From Kitasatospora acidiphila (GTDB taxonomy: Bacteria; Actinomycetota; Actinomycetes; Streptomycetales; Streptomycetaceae), in contig NZ_VIGB01000003.1 of NCBI RefSeq assembly GCF_006636205.1, positions 1,798,001 to 1,862,000 on the forward strand: a DNA stretch of 64,000 bases. The letters run 5' to 3'. The stretch's first letter is position 1. Every line of letters begins with the position of its first letter. The position numbers and the translations under genes were made by a program. Below, in pieces: positions 34,845 to 43,907 of this stretch. The notes beneath the pieces were generated by a model, which was not told where the DNA came from, did no database searches, and saw only the letters and a program-made list of their open reading frames with translations.

Positions 34845-35225
34845 TCAGCAGAAGGCGCGGATGGCCAGGAGAACGACGATGATCGCCAACGGGACGGCGG
34901 CAAGCAGGGCGCACCCGATGGCACCGGGCAGGTTCTTCCTGCGGAGGCGCTGATCGAGCAGCTTCGCCTCGGAGGTGTCGTTCCGCCAGTGGGGCTGAAG
35001 CTCCGCAGTGCCGTCGGCGATCGCCCCGGCCACCCGGGCGACGTCCGCGGGGTGGTACGTGCGCCACTTGCTCTCGCCCCAAGTGGAGTGCGACGCATGG
35101 AGGTTGTTGCGGACTCCATTGGCATTCGCGGTGGCGTGCAGGCAGCTCGCCCGGATGGTCGGCCAGGCTCGGGCCAGCTGCCTCTCGCTCAGCCAGGCGA
35201 CATGCTCAGGATCGGCTGCTGCCAC
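34845..35225 (-). CDS. Hypothetical small membrane protein
   Basis: 126 aa from a GTG at 35225, which has the ribosome site GAGAAGG; the longer upstream frame does not. Not recognised. The first 95 residues are polar (VAWLSERQLARAW; STWGESKWRTYHPADVARV), followed by a basic patch (LLDQRLRRKNL) and one C-terminal membrane helix (GCALLAAVPLAIIVVLLAI), consistent with a tail-anchored, cytoplasm-facing protein. The gene is bracketed by AT-rich palindromes (B at its 3' side, C copies upstream), suggesting that it arrived as a small module. Confidence 0.6.
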   Translation of the reverse strand: MAAADPEHVAWLSERQLARAWPTIRASCLHATANANGVRNNLHASHSTWGESKWRTYHPADVARVAGAIADGTAELQPHWRNDTSEAKLLDQRLRRKNLPGAIGCALLAAVPLAIIVVLLAIRAFC

Positions 35226-35302
35226 GGCGCACCTTCTCTCTGCGAGCAAGCAGTCTCGCCCCGCTCTGGTCGGACAGGCAACACCCTTTTCCTGTAACCG
35301 AG

Positions 35303-35361
35303 TTAGCAATGGCCAGCATTAATGGGCAGTATTAGTGGGCCACATTAATGGGCCCCATTAC
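35303..35361. repeat. Three AT-rich palindromes in tandem, copies C
   Basis: Consecutive elements: TTAGCAATGGCCAGCATTAA (35303-35322), CATTAATGGGCAGTATTAG (35317-35335) and CATTAATGGGCCCCATTAC (35343-35361). The second contains the reverse complement of AATACTGCCCATTA, which is also in the carboxyltransferase linker. The third supplies the stop codon of the DinB-like gene (TAA at 35358-35360 on the minus strand). Confidence 0.6.
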
Positions 35362-36011
35362 CCCAGCGGCGCACTGTGCCAGCGCTCGAACTCCCGGCGC
35401 CCCTGCCCCTGCCGGTCCGGGAGTTCGGCGCGGCCGGTGGCCCAGCGGAGGGTGGCCCATGGGTCGTCACCCACCTCGACCTCCGGGAAGAGGCGGGCGA
35501 GCGCGCGTGCGCAGGGGTCCGCCGGCGGCGCCCACTCGACGCCGAGACCACGCGCCACGTCGTCCGCATGCACCAGAGTCTCCACCACGCCCATCGCCGC
35601 GAACCCCTCCGGGTCGGAGACACCATAGGCATGGAAGGCCCGCGTTGCCGGCGCAGCGGTGCGCACCATCGCCGTCAGCACCGCACCGGCGGCCTCCACT
35701 GCCTCCAGCAGCGCCGCCGGACCCGCCTCCCGGTCCACCGAGATAGCCAGCGTCGGGCTGTCAGGCCGTTCCCGTCGCCAGCTCAGCTGCACGAAGTCGT
35801 CCAATGGCGGTCGCTTCGGGCCCAGTTGCAGCGCATAGGCGAACAGCGCGTCAGCCAGGTGCTCGATCGCCTCCCAGCAGTCCCAGCTCAACTCCCCCGC
35901 CGGTACCGACCAGTCGGCCGCCGAGGCCGGAGCCAGCGCCCCGACCGCCGCCCGCACCGCGGCTTCAAGGTCCGCGGCCGCTCGACTCAACACATCATGA
36001 TCATCAGTCAT
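35358..36011 (-). CDS. Maleylpyruvate isomerase-like (mycothiol-dependent DinB fold) protein
   Basis: 217 aa from the ATG at 36011. DinB/MDMPI-type four-helix metal protein: SWDCWEAIEHLADALFAYA (metal His in EHLAD), a second His in ETLVHADDVARGL and the Trp-rich C-terminal part. Members use mycothiol or a similar thiol as cofactor; the exact reaction is unknown. The stop codon lies within an AT-rich palindrome. Confidence 0.75.
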   Translation of the reverse strand: MTDDHDVLSRAAADLEAAVRAAVGALAPASAADWSVPAGELSWDCWEAIEHLADALFAYALQLGPKRPPLDDFVQLSWRRERPDSPTLAISVDREAGPAALLEAVEAAGAVLTAMVRTAAPATRAFHAYGVSDPEGFAAMGVVETLVHADDVARGLGVEWAPPADPCARALARLFPEVEVGDDPWATLRWATGRAELPDRQGQGRREFERWHSAPLG

Positions 36012-36092
36012 GGCGGGAACGGTACAACCCTGCGCATTCCGGCCGCGAACCGGTTTCCCGTCAGGCTCCGGGCGAGTCAAAGTCCGAGCCAG

Positions 36093-36638
36093 TCAGTCTC
36101 CAGTGTGCGCGGTGCCCCCGCCCTCCCCCATTGCGTAGCAGTGCACCGCCACCACCTGGCCGTCCGGCCATTGCTGATCAACCGTCAGCATCCTTGTCCA
36201 GCCCTGGCGTTCATAGAGCCCCACGGCCGCGCCGTTCTCCGTCACCACATCGAGGACCGGCCAGAGCCCGGCCGAGCGGGCGTAGTCGGCGGCCACGGCG
36301 AGGAGTTCGGCACCCAGGCCGTGACCGCGGGCCACCGGGGCGACATAGAGGCGGCTGAGCGCCACGGTCCGGTCCGGCGCCCGACCGGTCCGCTCGGCCC
36401 AGACGTGCGCCGCCGAGGAGTCGGACCCCGGCGCCAGTGCGGCATGGCCGACCACCGCGCCGTCCGGTGCGATCGCCACCCAGCAGGCCAGTTGGTCGGC
36501 GTCGGCCAGCCAGTCGGCCGGCCGGTCGGGCCACACCATCGGGTACCCGTCGGCCTTGTGCACCTCGGCAAGCGCCCGCACACAGCCGTCCAGGTCGGCC
36601 GACTCGCGGCGCCGTATCCGGTATTCGCGCTCCCTCAT
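36093..36638 (-). CDS. GNAT family N-acetyltransferase
   Basis: 181 aa from the ATG at 36638 (ribosome site GGGGGAG). Acetyl-CoA-binding motif A is LSRLYVAPVARGHGLGAELL, with the following helix and NGAAVGLYERQGW as motif B. Substrate not predictable. Its neighbours (DinB-like protein, ArsR) give no functional link. Confidence 0.88.
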   Translation of the reverse strand: MREREYRIRRRESADLDGCVRALAEVHKADGYPMVWPDRPADWLADADQLACWVAIAPDGAVVGHAALAPGSDSSAAHVWAERTGRAPDRTVALSRLYVAPVARGHGLGAELLAVAADYARSAGLWPVLDVVTENGAAVGLYERQGWTRMLTVDQQWPDGQVVAVHCYAMGEGGGTAHTGD

Positions 36639-36665
36639 GCTCCCGCTCTCCCCCGTCTCCAACTC

Positions 36666-36739
36666 GCCGTCAGCCATTCACTTATCGCCCAGCCATTGAC
36701 TTGCCGTCAGCCATTGACGTTGCCGTCAGCCAATCACGG
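36666..36739. repeat. Four short tandem repeats between GNAT and ArsR genes
   Basis: Units of 18-19 bp related to GCCGTCAGCCATTGACTT begin at 36666, 36685, 36703 and 36722. The fourth copy contains the arsR stop codon and its last codons. A small slipped-strand tandem array of no evident function. Confidence 0.6.
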
Positions 36740-37037
36740 CAAGGTCCAGCAGCCCCGGGAAGCGGGCCTCGAGCTCGGCCCGCCGCAGCCGGTTGACCCG
36801 CTTGGCGCCGTCGTCCCGCTGCTCGATCAGTCCGGCCGACCGCAGCACTGCGAAGTGATGACTGAGCGCGGCCTTCCCGACCGGCACGTCGAAGCTACCG
36901 CAAGCCCGTTCCCACTCCGGCGACCCGGCCAGCTCACGCACGATCCCCAACCGCACCGGATCCGCGAGCGCCGCGAACACGGCCTGCACCGGGACGTCAT
37001 CGGGGTGGGTGTGTTCCGGTTCCGCACGGTGACCCAT
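36726..37037 (-). CDS. ArsR family transcriptional regulator
   Basis: 103-aa winged-helix regulator from the ATG at 37037 (GGGAGGAGAG upstream): AALADPVRLGIVRELAG, helix-turn-helix VPVGKAALSHHFAVLRSAGLI, then EQRDDGAKRVN. No ArsR-type metal Cys motif (CVC) is present, so it is not obviously metal-responsive. Divergent from the MDR gene across a palindromic operator, which it probably represses. Confidence 0.88.
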   Translation of the reverse strand: MGHRAEPEHTHPDDVPVQAVFAALADPVRLGIVRELAGSPEWERACGSFDVPVGKAALSHHFAVLRSAGLIEQRDDGAKRVNRLRRAELEARFPGLLDLAVIG

Positions 37038-37110
37038 GACTCTCCTCCCTGGGGCTTTCCCTCGTGGCCGTTCCCTCTTGCCGAGTGTTCGATCAACTCC
37101 ATACACTCAA

Positions 37111-37134
37111 GGTGTTCGATCCTCATTGAACACC
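37111..37134. promoter_or_regulatory. Palindromic operator in the arsR/MDR divergent promoter
   Basis: GGTGTTCGATCCTCATTGAACACC, an inverted repeat with outer arms GGTGTTC/GAACACC. A further half-site, GTGTTCGAT, lies at 37085-37093. Located between the divergent starts 37037 and 37186. Assigned to ArsR by position. Confidence 0.6.
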
Positions 37135-37185
37135 AGGGGCGGCCTGTCCTCAATGGCGGCTGCTCATAACGGAGGGAAGAGCCTG

Positions 37186-38175
37186 ATGCGCGCGATCGTG
37201 GTGGAGGAGTTCGGCGGCCCCGAGGTTCTGCAGCTCACCGAGCTGCCGGTGCCCGAGCCGGGTCCCGGACAGGTGAGCATCGATGTCGCCTACGCGGGCG
37301 TCAACTTCGCCGAGCTGAAGGCCCGTAGCAACGGCTACCGGGTTCCAGCGCTGCCGTTCCAGCCGGGCCTGGAGGTCTCCGGTCGGATCCGCGCCGTCGG
37401 CGAGGGCGTGCCGGAGGCCTACGGTCTGCGCCCCGGCCTGCCGGTTGCCGCGCTCACCCGGTTCGGCGGCTACGCCGACATCGCGGTGGCCGACGCCGAC
37501 ACCGTCTTCGCCGTTCCCGAGGGCGTCTCCCTGCGCACCGCCGCCGCACTGCCGACCGTGCTGCCGACAGCGCACGCACTGCTGCACGAGATCGGGCGGC
37601 TGCGGGCCGGCGAGTCGGTCCTCGTGCAGGGTGCGGCGGGCGGAGTCGGCGGTGTCGTCGGCCAGTTGGCGAAGCTGGCCGGGGCCGGCCAGGTCCTGGG
37701 CGTGGTCTCCAGCCCGGCGAAGGCGGAATACGCGCTGAAGACCGGCTACGACCATGTCTTCGTCGGCGCCGAGTTCACCGCCGAAGCCGTGCGCGAACGC
37801 ACTGGCGGCCAGGGCGTCGACCTCGCGCTGGACGCGGTCGGCGGCGACACCTTCCGCGAGAGCCTGGCCGCCCTCACCGCCTTCGGCCGCCTGGTCTCCT
37901 TCGGCAACGCCAGCGGAGAGGCCCCGTGGCAGCTCGGCCAGAACGACCTCACACCGGGCCGCACCGTCGCCGGGTTGTCCATCCTGGAGCTCTCCCACCG
38001 CGCTCCCGCCGAGCTGCGCACCCTCACCGACCGCGCCTTCGCCCTGGTCGCCGGCGGCTCCGTCGACCCGCTGATCAGCGCCGAACTCCCGCTCACGGAC
38101 GCGGCCGAGGCACACCGCCTGATCGAATCACGCACCACCACAGGCAAGTTGCTCCTGCGAGTGGCGGGCGAGTAG
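37186..38175 (+). CDS. Quinone oxidoreductase-like MDR (zinc-free alcohol dehydrogenase superfamily)
   Basis: 329 aa from the ATG at 37186 (GGAGGGAAG upstream). Medium-chain reductase with GroES-like N-terminus (YAGVNFAELKARSNGY), nucleotide-binding QGAAGGVGGVVGQLAKLAG and no structural zinc Cys cluster, as in NADPH:quinone reductase (QorA type). Probably reduces quinones or enals; likely controlled by the divergent ArsR protein. Confidence 0.9.
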   Translation: MRAIVVEEFGGPEVLQLTELPVPEPGPGQVSIDVAYAGVNFAELKARSNGYRVPALPFQPGLEVSGRIRAVGEGVPEAYGLRPGLPVAALTRFGGYADIAVADADTVFAVPEGVSLRTAAALPTVLPTAHALLHEIGRLRAGESVLVQGAAGGVGGVVGQLAKLAGAGQVLGVVSSPAKAEYALKTGYDHVFVGAEFTAEAVRERTGGQGVDLALDAVGGDTFRESLAALTAFGRLVSFGNASGEAPWQLGQNDLTPGRTVAGLSILELSHRAPAELRTLTDRAFALVAGGSVDPLISAELPLTDAAEAHRLIESRTTTGKLLLRVAGE

Positions 38176-38297
38176 CGAGGACGCCGACGGTGCCGACGGG
38201 CCGCCGCGTCTCAGGCGCGGCACGGTTTCGGCGGCACCTCGGCCTCAGCCACCGAACGCATTGGACGCAGCGAATGTGCCTGCGCCATGCTCTCCCG

Positions 38298-39050
38298 GTG
38301 AACATACCGAGATCCCTTCACTCAACCGCCGCCGCGGCGGTTCTGATCACGGTCCTGGCGAGCTGCTCCCCATTGGGCACGGAGCCGCAGGCGACCGCCT
38401 GGAAGTCCCTGCCGGCCTCCGCACCCGCCTCCCCCGCGACCGCCTCGCCGGGCTCGGGCACTTCGTCCACCCCGCCGTCGCCGTCCGATTCGGCCACGGC
38501 GTCAGTGACGCCGTCGATGCCGACCTCCGGGCCGGGAGCGCAGTTGATGGCCCAGGTGATGCCGTTGCCGGGCGGTGCGCACGAGTGGACCGACCAGACC
38601 GGCGTACTGGATCTCGATGGCTTCGTGCACGAGTTCTTCACCTCCGACGCCTGGACTGAGGAGACATCCCTGTCCAAGGAGCGGGGGTTCGTCACGGCCG
38701 CGCGCCGCGGCTGGCGTGCCACGGACGGCAGCCAGTCCTTCGTCTTCCTCGTCCAGTTCGCCAACGCGGCAGGCGCTCAGAGCCTTTACGACAGCATCTC
38801 CGAGGGCTGGAAGCAGAATCCGGACCAGGGAACCGTCTTCACCGACTCGGCCGACCATGCGACCGGCCTGAGCGTCACCAAGCTCGACAAGTACGGAAAC
38901 GCCTACGCCAAGGTCATGGCGGTGCAGGACAACACCCTCATCCGCACCATCTACTTCACGGCTGCCAACCCTGACAAGGCCGGGGCGCAGGACCTGCTCC
39001 ACCGTCAGCTCGCCGCCATGAGCGACCCCGCTGCACAGGTCGGGGCCTGA
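38298..39050 (+). CDS. Secreted lipoprotein, function unknown
   Basis: 250 aa from a GTG at 38298. Lipoprotein signal with lipobox VLASC (Cys near residue 23), a Ser/Pro/Thr-rich spacer (about 30-80), then a folded domain (GVLDLDGFVHEFF ... VFLVQFANAAGAQSLYDS ... AYAKVMAVQDNTLIRTIYF) resembling sensor-like or secreted domains of actinomycete lipoproteins. Anchored at the outer face of the membrane. No close family recognised. Confidence 0.7.
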   Translation: MNIPRSLHSTAAAAVLITVLASCSPLGTEPQATAWKSLPASAPASPATASPGSGTSSTPPSPSDSATASVTPSMPTSGPGAQLMAQVMPLPGGAHEWTDQTGVLDLDGFVHEFFTSDAWTEETSLSKERGFVTAARRGWRATDGSQSFVFLVQFANAAGAQSLYDSISEGWKQNPDQGTVFTDSADHATGLSVTKLDKYGNAYAKVMAVQDNTLIRTIYFTAANPDKAGAQDLLHRQLAAMSDPAAQVGA

Positions 39051-39117
39051 GGTCATCCGCCGCGGTGGCGTGTCCTCCGGCCGCTGCTCTCCTCAGGCCT
39101 CCGCTCACGCCTTCCCC

Positions 39118-40347
39118 TCACGCCTCCGCTGACGGCTTCGCCGCGGTCGGGTCCTGCACGGTCAACCCCAGCGCGGCCCGCACCCGTGACTCCGCCTGCG
39201 TCGGATCGTGCCCCGCAAGCCCGGCGTACAGCTGGTCGACCGGCGTCGTGGTGTCCGCCGCGGCCGTCCGCCAGAAGGGCTGGTCGGCCGCCAACTCCCA
39301 TTCGAGCATCGCGGTCGAACCCTGCGCCGCCGGCGGCCAGGTCTTCAGGATCAGACCGCTGCGGATCACCAGCAGATCCTTGGCGGTCTGTTGCAGGCGG
39401 GCCCGGTCGGCGGGCTTGCGGGCGTCCCAGTCGAGTTCGCGGATCGATGAGAGGAATGAGAGCTGGTCGGCGGTGAGGGTGCGGGCGTCACAGCGCACGG
39501 AGCGGGGAACGGCGTCGGGAGCGATGTCGCGCAGGTAGCAGACGGCGTGGTGACGGCCGAGGTCCCACTCAGTGCGGGTGGTGGGGGCCTGGTGGTACTC
39601 GAGCAGCGTCGAGGACTGCGCCCAGAAGTCGTAGACGTAGGCGTTCTTGGAGATTCCGCAGAGCCGATCCGCCTCCGCCTGGGCGGGGCCGGCCCCGGGG
39701 AACTCGGTCTCGGTCAGCGTCACCACGCCGGACACCTCACCGTCGTGCAGTGTGGTGCACGGCGTCAGCTTGACCCGCTTGTCGAGAATGGACGGCTGGT
39801 TGCGGAAGCAGTCTCCGACCTTCAACTGGACCAGTTCGGGGGAAGAGTGGCCGTTCACCAGACCGACGATGCCCAGGGCGGTGAGCAGCATCCCCACCAC
39901 ACCGAGCACCAGGCCGGCCACCGCCAGCCCCTGGCCGGCCTGGGGGTATCCGGCCCGGGCGCGCCTGCGCAGTTGCACCAGGCCGCTGATGCCGAAGGCG
40001 ATCGCGGCCGGCCACAGGCAACAGAGGATGCCGGTGACCAGGGAGGTGACCGCCAGGCCGTTGGTGCGGGGGCGAGCGGGCTGCGGACTGAACGGCCCTG
40101 GGTACGCGCGCCCGGGGAACTGCACACCGAGGGCACCCGGCGGTGCCGGGATCCGATCGGTGACCGGCGGCGGCACCGCATCACCCGGCGGCGCCCACGG
40201 GTCCCTGGGCTCCGGACTCTCCGAACCGTCCGGCCCCTTCGAAGCATCCGGCGCCTTCGAACCGTCCGAACCCTCCGAACCCAGCGAAGCATCCGGCGCC
40301 TTCGAACCGTTCGAACCCTCCGAAGCGTCCGCGCCGTCCGCAGTCAT
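39118..40347 (-). CDS. DUF4190 / septum-formation-type membrane protein
   Basis: 409 aa from the ATG at 40347 (GTGAGGGAACG upstream). The N-terminus is a low-complexity repeat (SKAPDAS, GSDGS units), followed by a Pro-rich stretch, two membrane helices of the DUF4190 type (LAVTSLVTGILCCLWPAAIA ... AGLVLGVVGMLLTALGIV) and an extracellular domain of the septum-formation family (LKVGDCF ... LTPCTTLHDGEVSGVV, with paired Cys). Role unknown; relatives lie near cell-division and envelope genes. Confidence 0.8.
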   Translation of the reverse strand: MTADGADASEGSNGSKAPDASLGSEGSDGSKAPDASKGPDGSESPEPRDPWAPPGDAVPPPVTDRIPAPPGALGVQFPGRAYPGPFSPQPARPRTNGLAVTSLVTGILCCLWPAAIAFGISGLVQLRRRARAGYPQAGQGLAVAGLVLGVVGMLLTALGIVGLVNGHSSPELVQLKVGDCFRNQPSILDKRVKLTPCTTLHDGEVSGVVTLTETEFPGAGPAQAEADRLCGISKNAYVYDFWAQSSTLLEYHQAPTTRTEWDLGRHHAVCYLRDIAPDAVPRSVRCDARTLTADQLSFLSSIRELDWDARKPADRARLQQTAKDLLVIRSGLILKTWPPAAQGSTAMLEWELAADQPFWRTAAADTTTPVDQLYAGLAGHDPTQAESRVRAALGLTVQDPTAAKPSAEA

Positions 40348-40507
40348 CGTTCCCTCACCGTGCCCTCGCCCAGGATCCATCGAATCGACCCGGGACTCTA
40401 ACGCACCACGCCCGCAACCGAACGCCCAGGGCCGTTTCTACTCCAGTAGCTTTCCGCCCCTGCACTAGCGTGCTGACATCGCCCAGAACCCGCAGGGAGA
40501 GTCGCAC

Positions 40508-41266
40508 ATGCCCCGAGAGGCACCGTACCTGGCCGTGGCCGATGCCCTGCGAGCACGGATTCTCTTGGGAGAGTGGTCAGTTGGCGAGCCCCTGCCGTCC
40601 CGGGCGCGACTGGCCGAGGAGTTCGGGATCGGGCGGAACGTCACCCAGCGGGCCGTGGAGCGCTTGATCGTCGAGGGCCTCCTCGAAGGGCGGGCGGGCT
40701 CGGGCACCTATGTCCGCACGCCGCGCGAGCGCCTGCGGATGGTCCGCTCGCGGCACCGCGACGGCTCCCGCACGGGCCTGACCGAGCGGGGACTGACCGA
40801 GCGGGGGCGGGCCAACTCCTGGGACTCGCACAGCCAGGTGCGCGTGCCGGCCCCGGAGGCGATCGCCGAGCGGCTCGCCATCAGGCCCGGGGAGCTCTGC
40901 GTCACCACGCACTACGAGTTCCTCGCCGACGGGCAACCCGTGCAACTCTCCCACTCCTGGGAGCCCATGGCCATCACCTCCGGAACCCCGATCGTCCTGC
41001 CCGAGCAGGGCCCGTTCGCGGGCAAGGGCGTGGTCGAGCGGATGCGCGCCATCGGGGTGGCGGTCGAGACCGTGGTGGAGCTGCCGCGCCCGGCCCGTGC
41101 CACCCCGGCGCAGGCGCACCTGCTGGGGGTCGGCGCCGGGGATCTGGTGCTCCTGATCGAGCGGACCATCTACGACAGCGACGGACGTCCGGTGGAGACC
41201 GCCGACATGGTCGTTCCGGACGGGCGCCGAGCGGTGGTCTACGAGTTCGGAATCGACCAACCCTAG
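40508..41266 (+). CDS. GntR family regulator (HutC/UTRA subfamily)
   Basis: 252 aa. N-terminal winged helix (VADALRARILLGEWSVGEPL; FGIGRNVTQRAVERLIVEGL), an internal duplication TGLTERGLTERG in the linker, and a C-terminal UTRA effector domain (CVTTHYEFLADGQPVQLS ... VLLIERTIYDSDGRPVE). ATG with GGGAGAG ribosome site. The short inverted repeat CTACT-CC-AGTAG at 40438-40449 upstream is a candidate operator. It may control the downstream MFS gene or the divergent membrane protein. Confidence 0.9.
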   Translation: MPREAPYLAVADALRARILLGEWSVGEPLPSRARLAEEFGIGRNVTQRAVERLIVEGLLEGRAGSGTYVRTPRERLRMVRSRHRDGSRTGLTERGLTERGRANSWDSHSQVRVPAPEAIAERLAIRPGELCVTTHYEFLADGQPVQLSHSWEPMAITSGTPIVLPEQGPFAGKGVVERMRAIGVAVETVVELPRPARATPAQAHLLGVGAGDLVLLIERTIYDSDGRPVETADMVVPDGRRAVVYEFGIDQP

Positions 41267-41319
41267 GCCAACCTGTTCCAACCTGTTCCATCCCTACTTG
41301 CTGAAACGGTACTTCACGG

Positions 41320-42639
41320 ATGGACGTGACTCGCATGCCACAGCCCTCCCGGTTCGGACTGCTCCGCGACCCGGATTTCGGTCGGCTGTTCGCCGCCACC
41401 GCGCTGGGTCAACTCGGCGACCGCATCATCTTCTTGGCGCTGCCGCTGGTGGCGATCGTGGCCTTGAAGGCCGAGGCGTTCCAGGTCGGGCTGCTGACGG
41501 CGACGACCACGGCGGGCTCGCTGCTGGTAGGACTGCCGGCCGGTGCCTGGGTGGACCGGGTACGGAAGCGAACGGTGATGATCGGCACCGATCTGGTGCG
41601 GGCGCTGGTCCTGTCGACGATACCGCTGGCTTGGTGGGCGGGCCGCCTGACGGTCTGGTGGCTCTACGCGGTCGCGCTGGTCCATGGCGTGCTGACCGTC
41701 TTCTTCGATGTCGCGTACGTCAGCTATCTGCCGCATCTGGTGGGTCGCGGCAGCCTGGTCGAAGGGAACGCACGGCTCTCGGCGATCCGCTCGGTGACCA
41801 GCATCAGCGGCCCGGTGGTGGCGGGCCCGCTGGTGGGCGCGGTCGGTGCCCCCGCAACGCTGCTGGCGAGTTCGGCCGGAATGGCCCTGTCCGGCTTGCT
41901 CGCGGCCACCATCCGCAGACGCGAGGGGCGGCGGCCGACACCGACCGAGCGCCCCCGACTGCGTCTTGAGGTCACAGAGGGGCTGAAGTTCGTCGCTCGA
42001 CACCCCGTGTTGCGCGCGACCGTCCTCGGGGACGCGGTCTTCAGCCTCTCCCTGGTGATGTATCAGACCATGCTGCTGGTCTTCCTGGAACGGGAGTTGC
42101 GCCTCGGCGCCCTGGGTGTCGGCCTGATCCTGTCGGGAATGGGCTGCGGCGCCCTGCTGGGCGCGCTGGTGGCCGCGAAGGTCGCGCGGCGGATCGGGCA
42201 AGGGCCGGCCATCTGGCTTGCACCGCTGGTTACTTGTCCGCTGACGGGCCTGATGCCGTTGACCCGGCCCGGTGGAGACATGGTCCTGTACGCGGCTGCG
42301 GTCGGCCTCGCGGCGCTGTCGCTGGGCGGAGTCGTCCGCGTGGTGGCCCAGTCGAGTCTGCAGCAGGCCCTCACACCTGACCGGCTGCTGGGCCGGATGA
42401 GCGCGACGGCCCGGTTCGTGTCCTGGGGCGGCCTGCCGCTGGGCGGCGTCCTGGGAGGCGCCTCGGGCACCGCGTTCGGTGCGCCAACCACCTTGTGGAT
42501 CGGCACAGTCGGCATGACGCTGAGCTTCCTGCCCGCCTTCCTGTCACCGCTGCGCACCATGACCGCGCCCACCCTCCAAGACGGGGGTGGGCGCGATGAA
42601 GGACCAGCCGACGACCGTCAGCTGAGCGACGCGAGGTAG
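41320..42639 (+). CDS. MFS transporter
   Basis: 439 aa with about 12 membrane segments; MFS signatures ALGQLGDRIIFLALPLVAIV and GAWVDRVRKRTVM between helices 2 and 3. Type resembling macrolide/enterobactin exporters (EntS-like). Preceded by a duplicated CAACCTGTTC 10-mer (41269-41288). The 3' end overlaps the convergent StyA-like gene by 22 bp. Confidence 0.88.
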   Translation: MDVTRMPQPSRFGLLRDPDFGRLFAATALGQLGDRIIFLALPLVAIVALKAEAFQVGLLTATTTAGSLLVGLPAGAWVDRVRKRTVMIGTDLVRALVLSTIPLAWWAGRLTVWWLYAVALVHGVLTVFFDVAYVSYLPHLVGRGSLVEGNARLSAIRSVTSISGPVVAGPLVGAVGAPATLLASSAGMALSGLLAATIRRREGRRPTPTERPRLRLEVTEGLKFVARHPVLRATVLGDAVFSLSLVMYQTMLLVFLERELRLGALGVGLILSGMGCGALLGALVAAKVARRIGQGPAIWLAPLVTCPLTGLMPLTRPGGDMVLYAAAVGLAALSLGGVVRVVAQSSLQQALTPDRLLGRMSATARFVSWGGLPLGGVLGGASGTAFGAPTTLWIGTVGMTLSFLPAFLSPLRTMTAPTLQDGGGRDEGPADDRQLSDAR

Positions 42640-43847
42640 GCGCCCGCCTTCTCCGGGTCGAAGAACCAGTTCTCGAAGTCGGTCGCGTTGTCGAAGCCGT
42701 TGGCGAACCGGTCGGCGACCGGCTGGAGCTGACCGGCGGCGCCGATCAGGTTGAGCACGTGCTCCGGCGGCGGGGCGAGCATCGCGTTGGTCCACTTGGT
42801 GACCGGACCGGCGCTCACCCAGTAGCGGTCGAAGGCGCCCTGCATGAAGTCACGGTCGAACGGGCGGTCGCCATGGGCGAGGATCGCGTCCAGGTAGACG
42901 GCGGCGCACTTGGCGGCGTTGTTGGAGCCCTGGCCGGTAATCGGGTCGTTGGCCACCACCACGTCGGCGACTCCCAACGCCAGGCCACCGCTGGGCAGTT
43001 CGGCGATCGGGTTGCGCACCACGGGGGCATAGCGGCCGGCCAGGGTGGCACCGGCGTCGGTCAGCTCGACGCCGCCGAGGGTGCGCTCGTACTCCCAGGG
43101 CGTGAAGGTCTTCATCAGCTCCAGGGTCAGCCGCAGGTGCTCGCCCGGGTCCTTGACGTCACCGAAGACGTCCAGCGGGCCACCGGGGATGCCCTCCCAG
43201 AAGATGATGTCGCAGGGGCCGGACACGGTGAGCGCCGGAATCATGAACAGCTCGCCGACACCCGGGACCAGGTTGCAGCGCACCGCCTTGAAGTCGTGCT
43301 CCGGGCGCGGGCCAAGGCCGTGCACATAGGCGACGGCGAGGGCGCGCTGCGGGGTGGAGTACGGCGAACGGGAGTCGTCGCGACCGAACATGGAGACCAG
43401 CTCGCCCTTGCCGGCGGCGACCACCACCAGGTCGTAGCGGCGGCTGAAGTAGTCCAGGTCGGAGACGGTGACGCCGTGCACCACGACCTTGCCGCCACGC
43501 TGCTCGAAGGCCTCCAGCCAGCCGGCCATCTTGATCCGCTGGTCCACCGACTGGGCGTAGCCGTCCAGCTTGCCGACCCAGTCGATGACGCGCTGGGACT
43601 CGGGGCCGGCCACCGAGACGCCGAGGCCCTCGACTCTCGGCGCGGCCTCCTCCCAGAAGTTGAGGCCGAGTGCGCGCTCATGGCCGAGCGCGGTGTTGAA
43701 CATGCACTGGGTGGAGAGCACTCGGCCGTCGCGCACCTCACCGGCGGTGCGGTTGGTCATCACCGTGACGTCGTAGCCGTTGGCCTGGAGGCCCAGAGCG
43801 AGCTGGAGTCCGGCCTGACCGGCGCCGACGATAAGTATCTTGCGCAA
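42618..43847 (-). CDS. StyA-like FAD-dependent monooxygenase
   Basis: 409 aa, TTG start at 43847 with AAGG-containing leader. Group E flavoprotein monooxygenase-like (styrene/indole monooxygenase StyA): N-terminal KILIVGAGQAGLQLALGL, RVLSTQCMFN, DLVVVAAGKGELVSMFGRDDSRSPY, NLVPGVGELFMIPAL and the late VANDPITGQGSNNA. Such enzymes need a separate flavin reductase; none is adjacent. It directly follows cvnD (60 bp), so it is probably part of the conservon transcription unit. Confidence 0.87.
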   Translation of the reverse strand: MRKILIVGAGQAGLQLALGLQANGYDVTVMTNRTAGEVRDGRVLSTQCMFNTALGHERALGLNFWEEAAPRVEGLGVSVAGPESQRVIDWVGKLDGYAQSVDQRIKMAGWLEAFEQRGGKVVVHGVTVSDLDYFSRRYDLVVVAAGKGELVSMFGRDDSRSPYSTPQRALAVAYVHGLGPRPEHDFKAVRCNLVPGVGELFMIPALTVSGPCDIIFWEGIPGGPLDVFGDVKDPGEHLRLTLELMKTFTPWEYERTLGGVELTDAGATLAGRYAPVVRNPIAELPSGGLALGVADVVVANDPITGQGSNNAAKCAAVYLDAILAHGDRPFDRDFMQGAFDRYWVSAGPVTKWTNAMLAPPPEHVLNLIGAAGQLQPVADRFANGFDNATDFENWFFDPEKAGAYLASLS

Positions 43848-43907
43848 AGCTGCCTGCCTTCTTGCGAAGTGTTGCTGAGGGTTGTGAGGAAGGTGAGCTG
43901 AAGGCCG

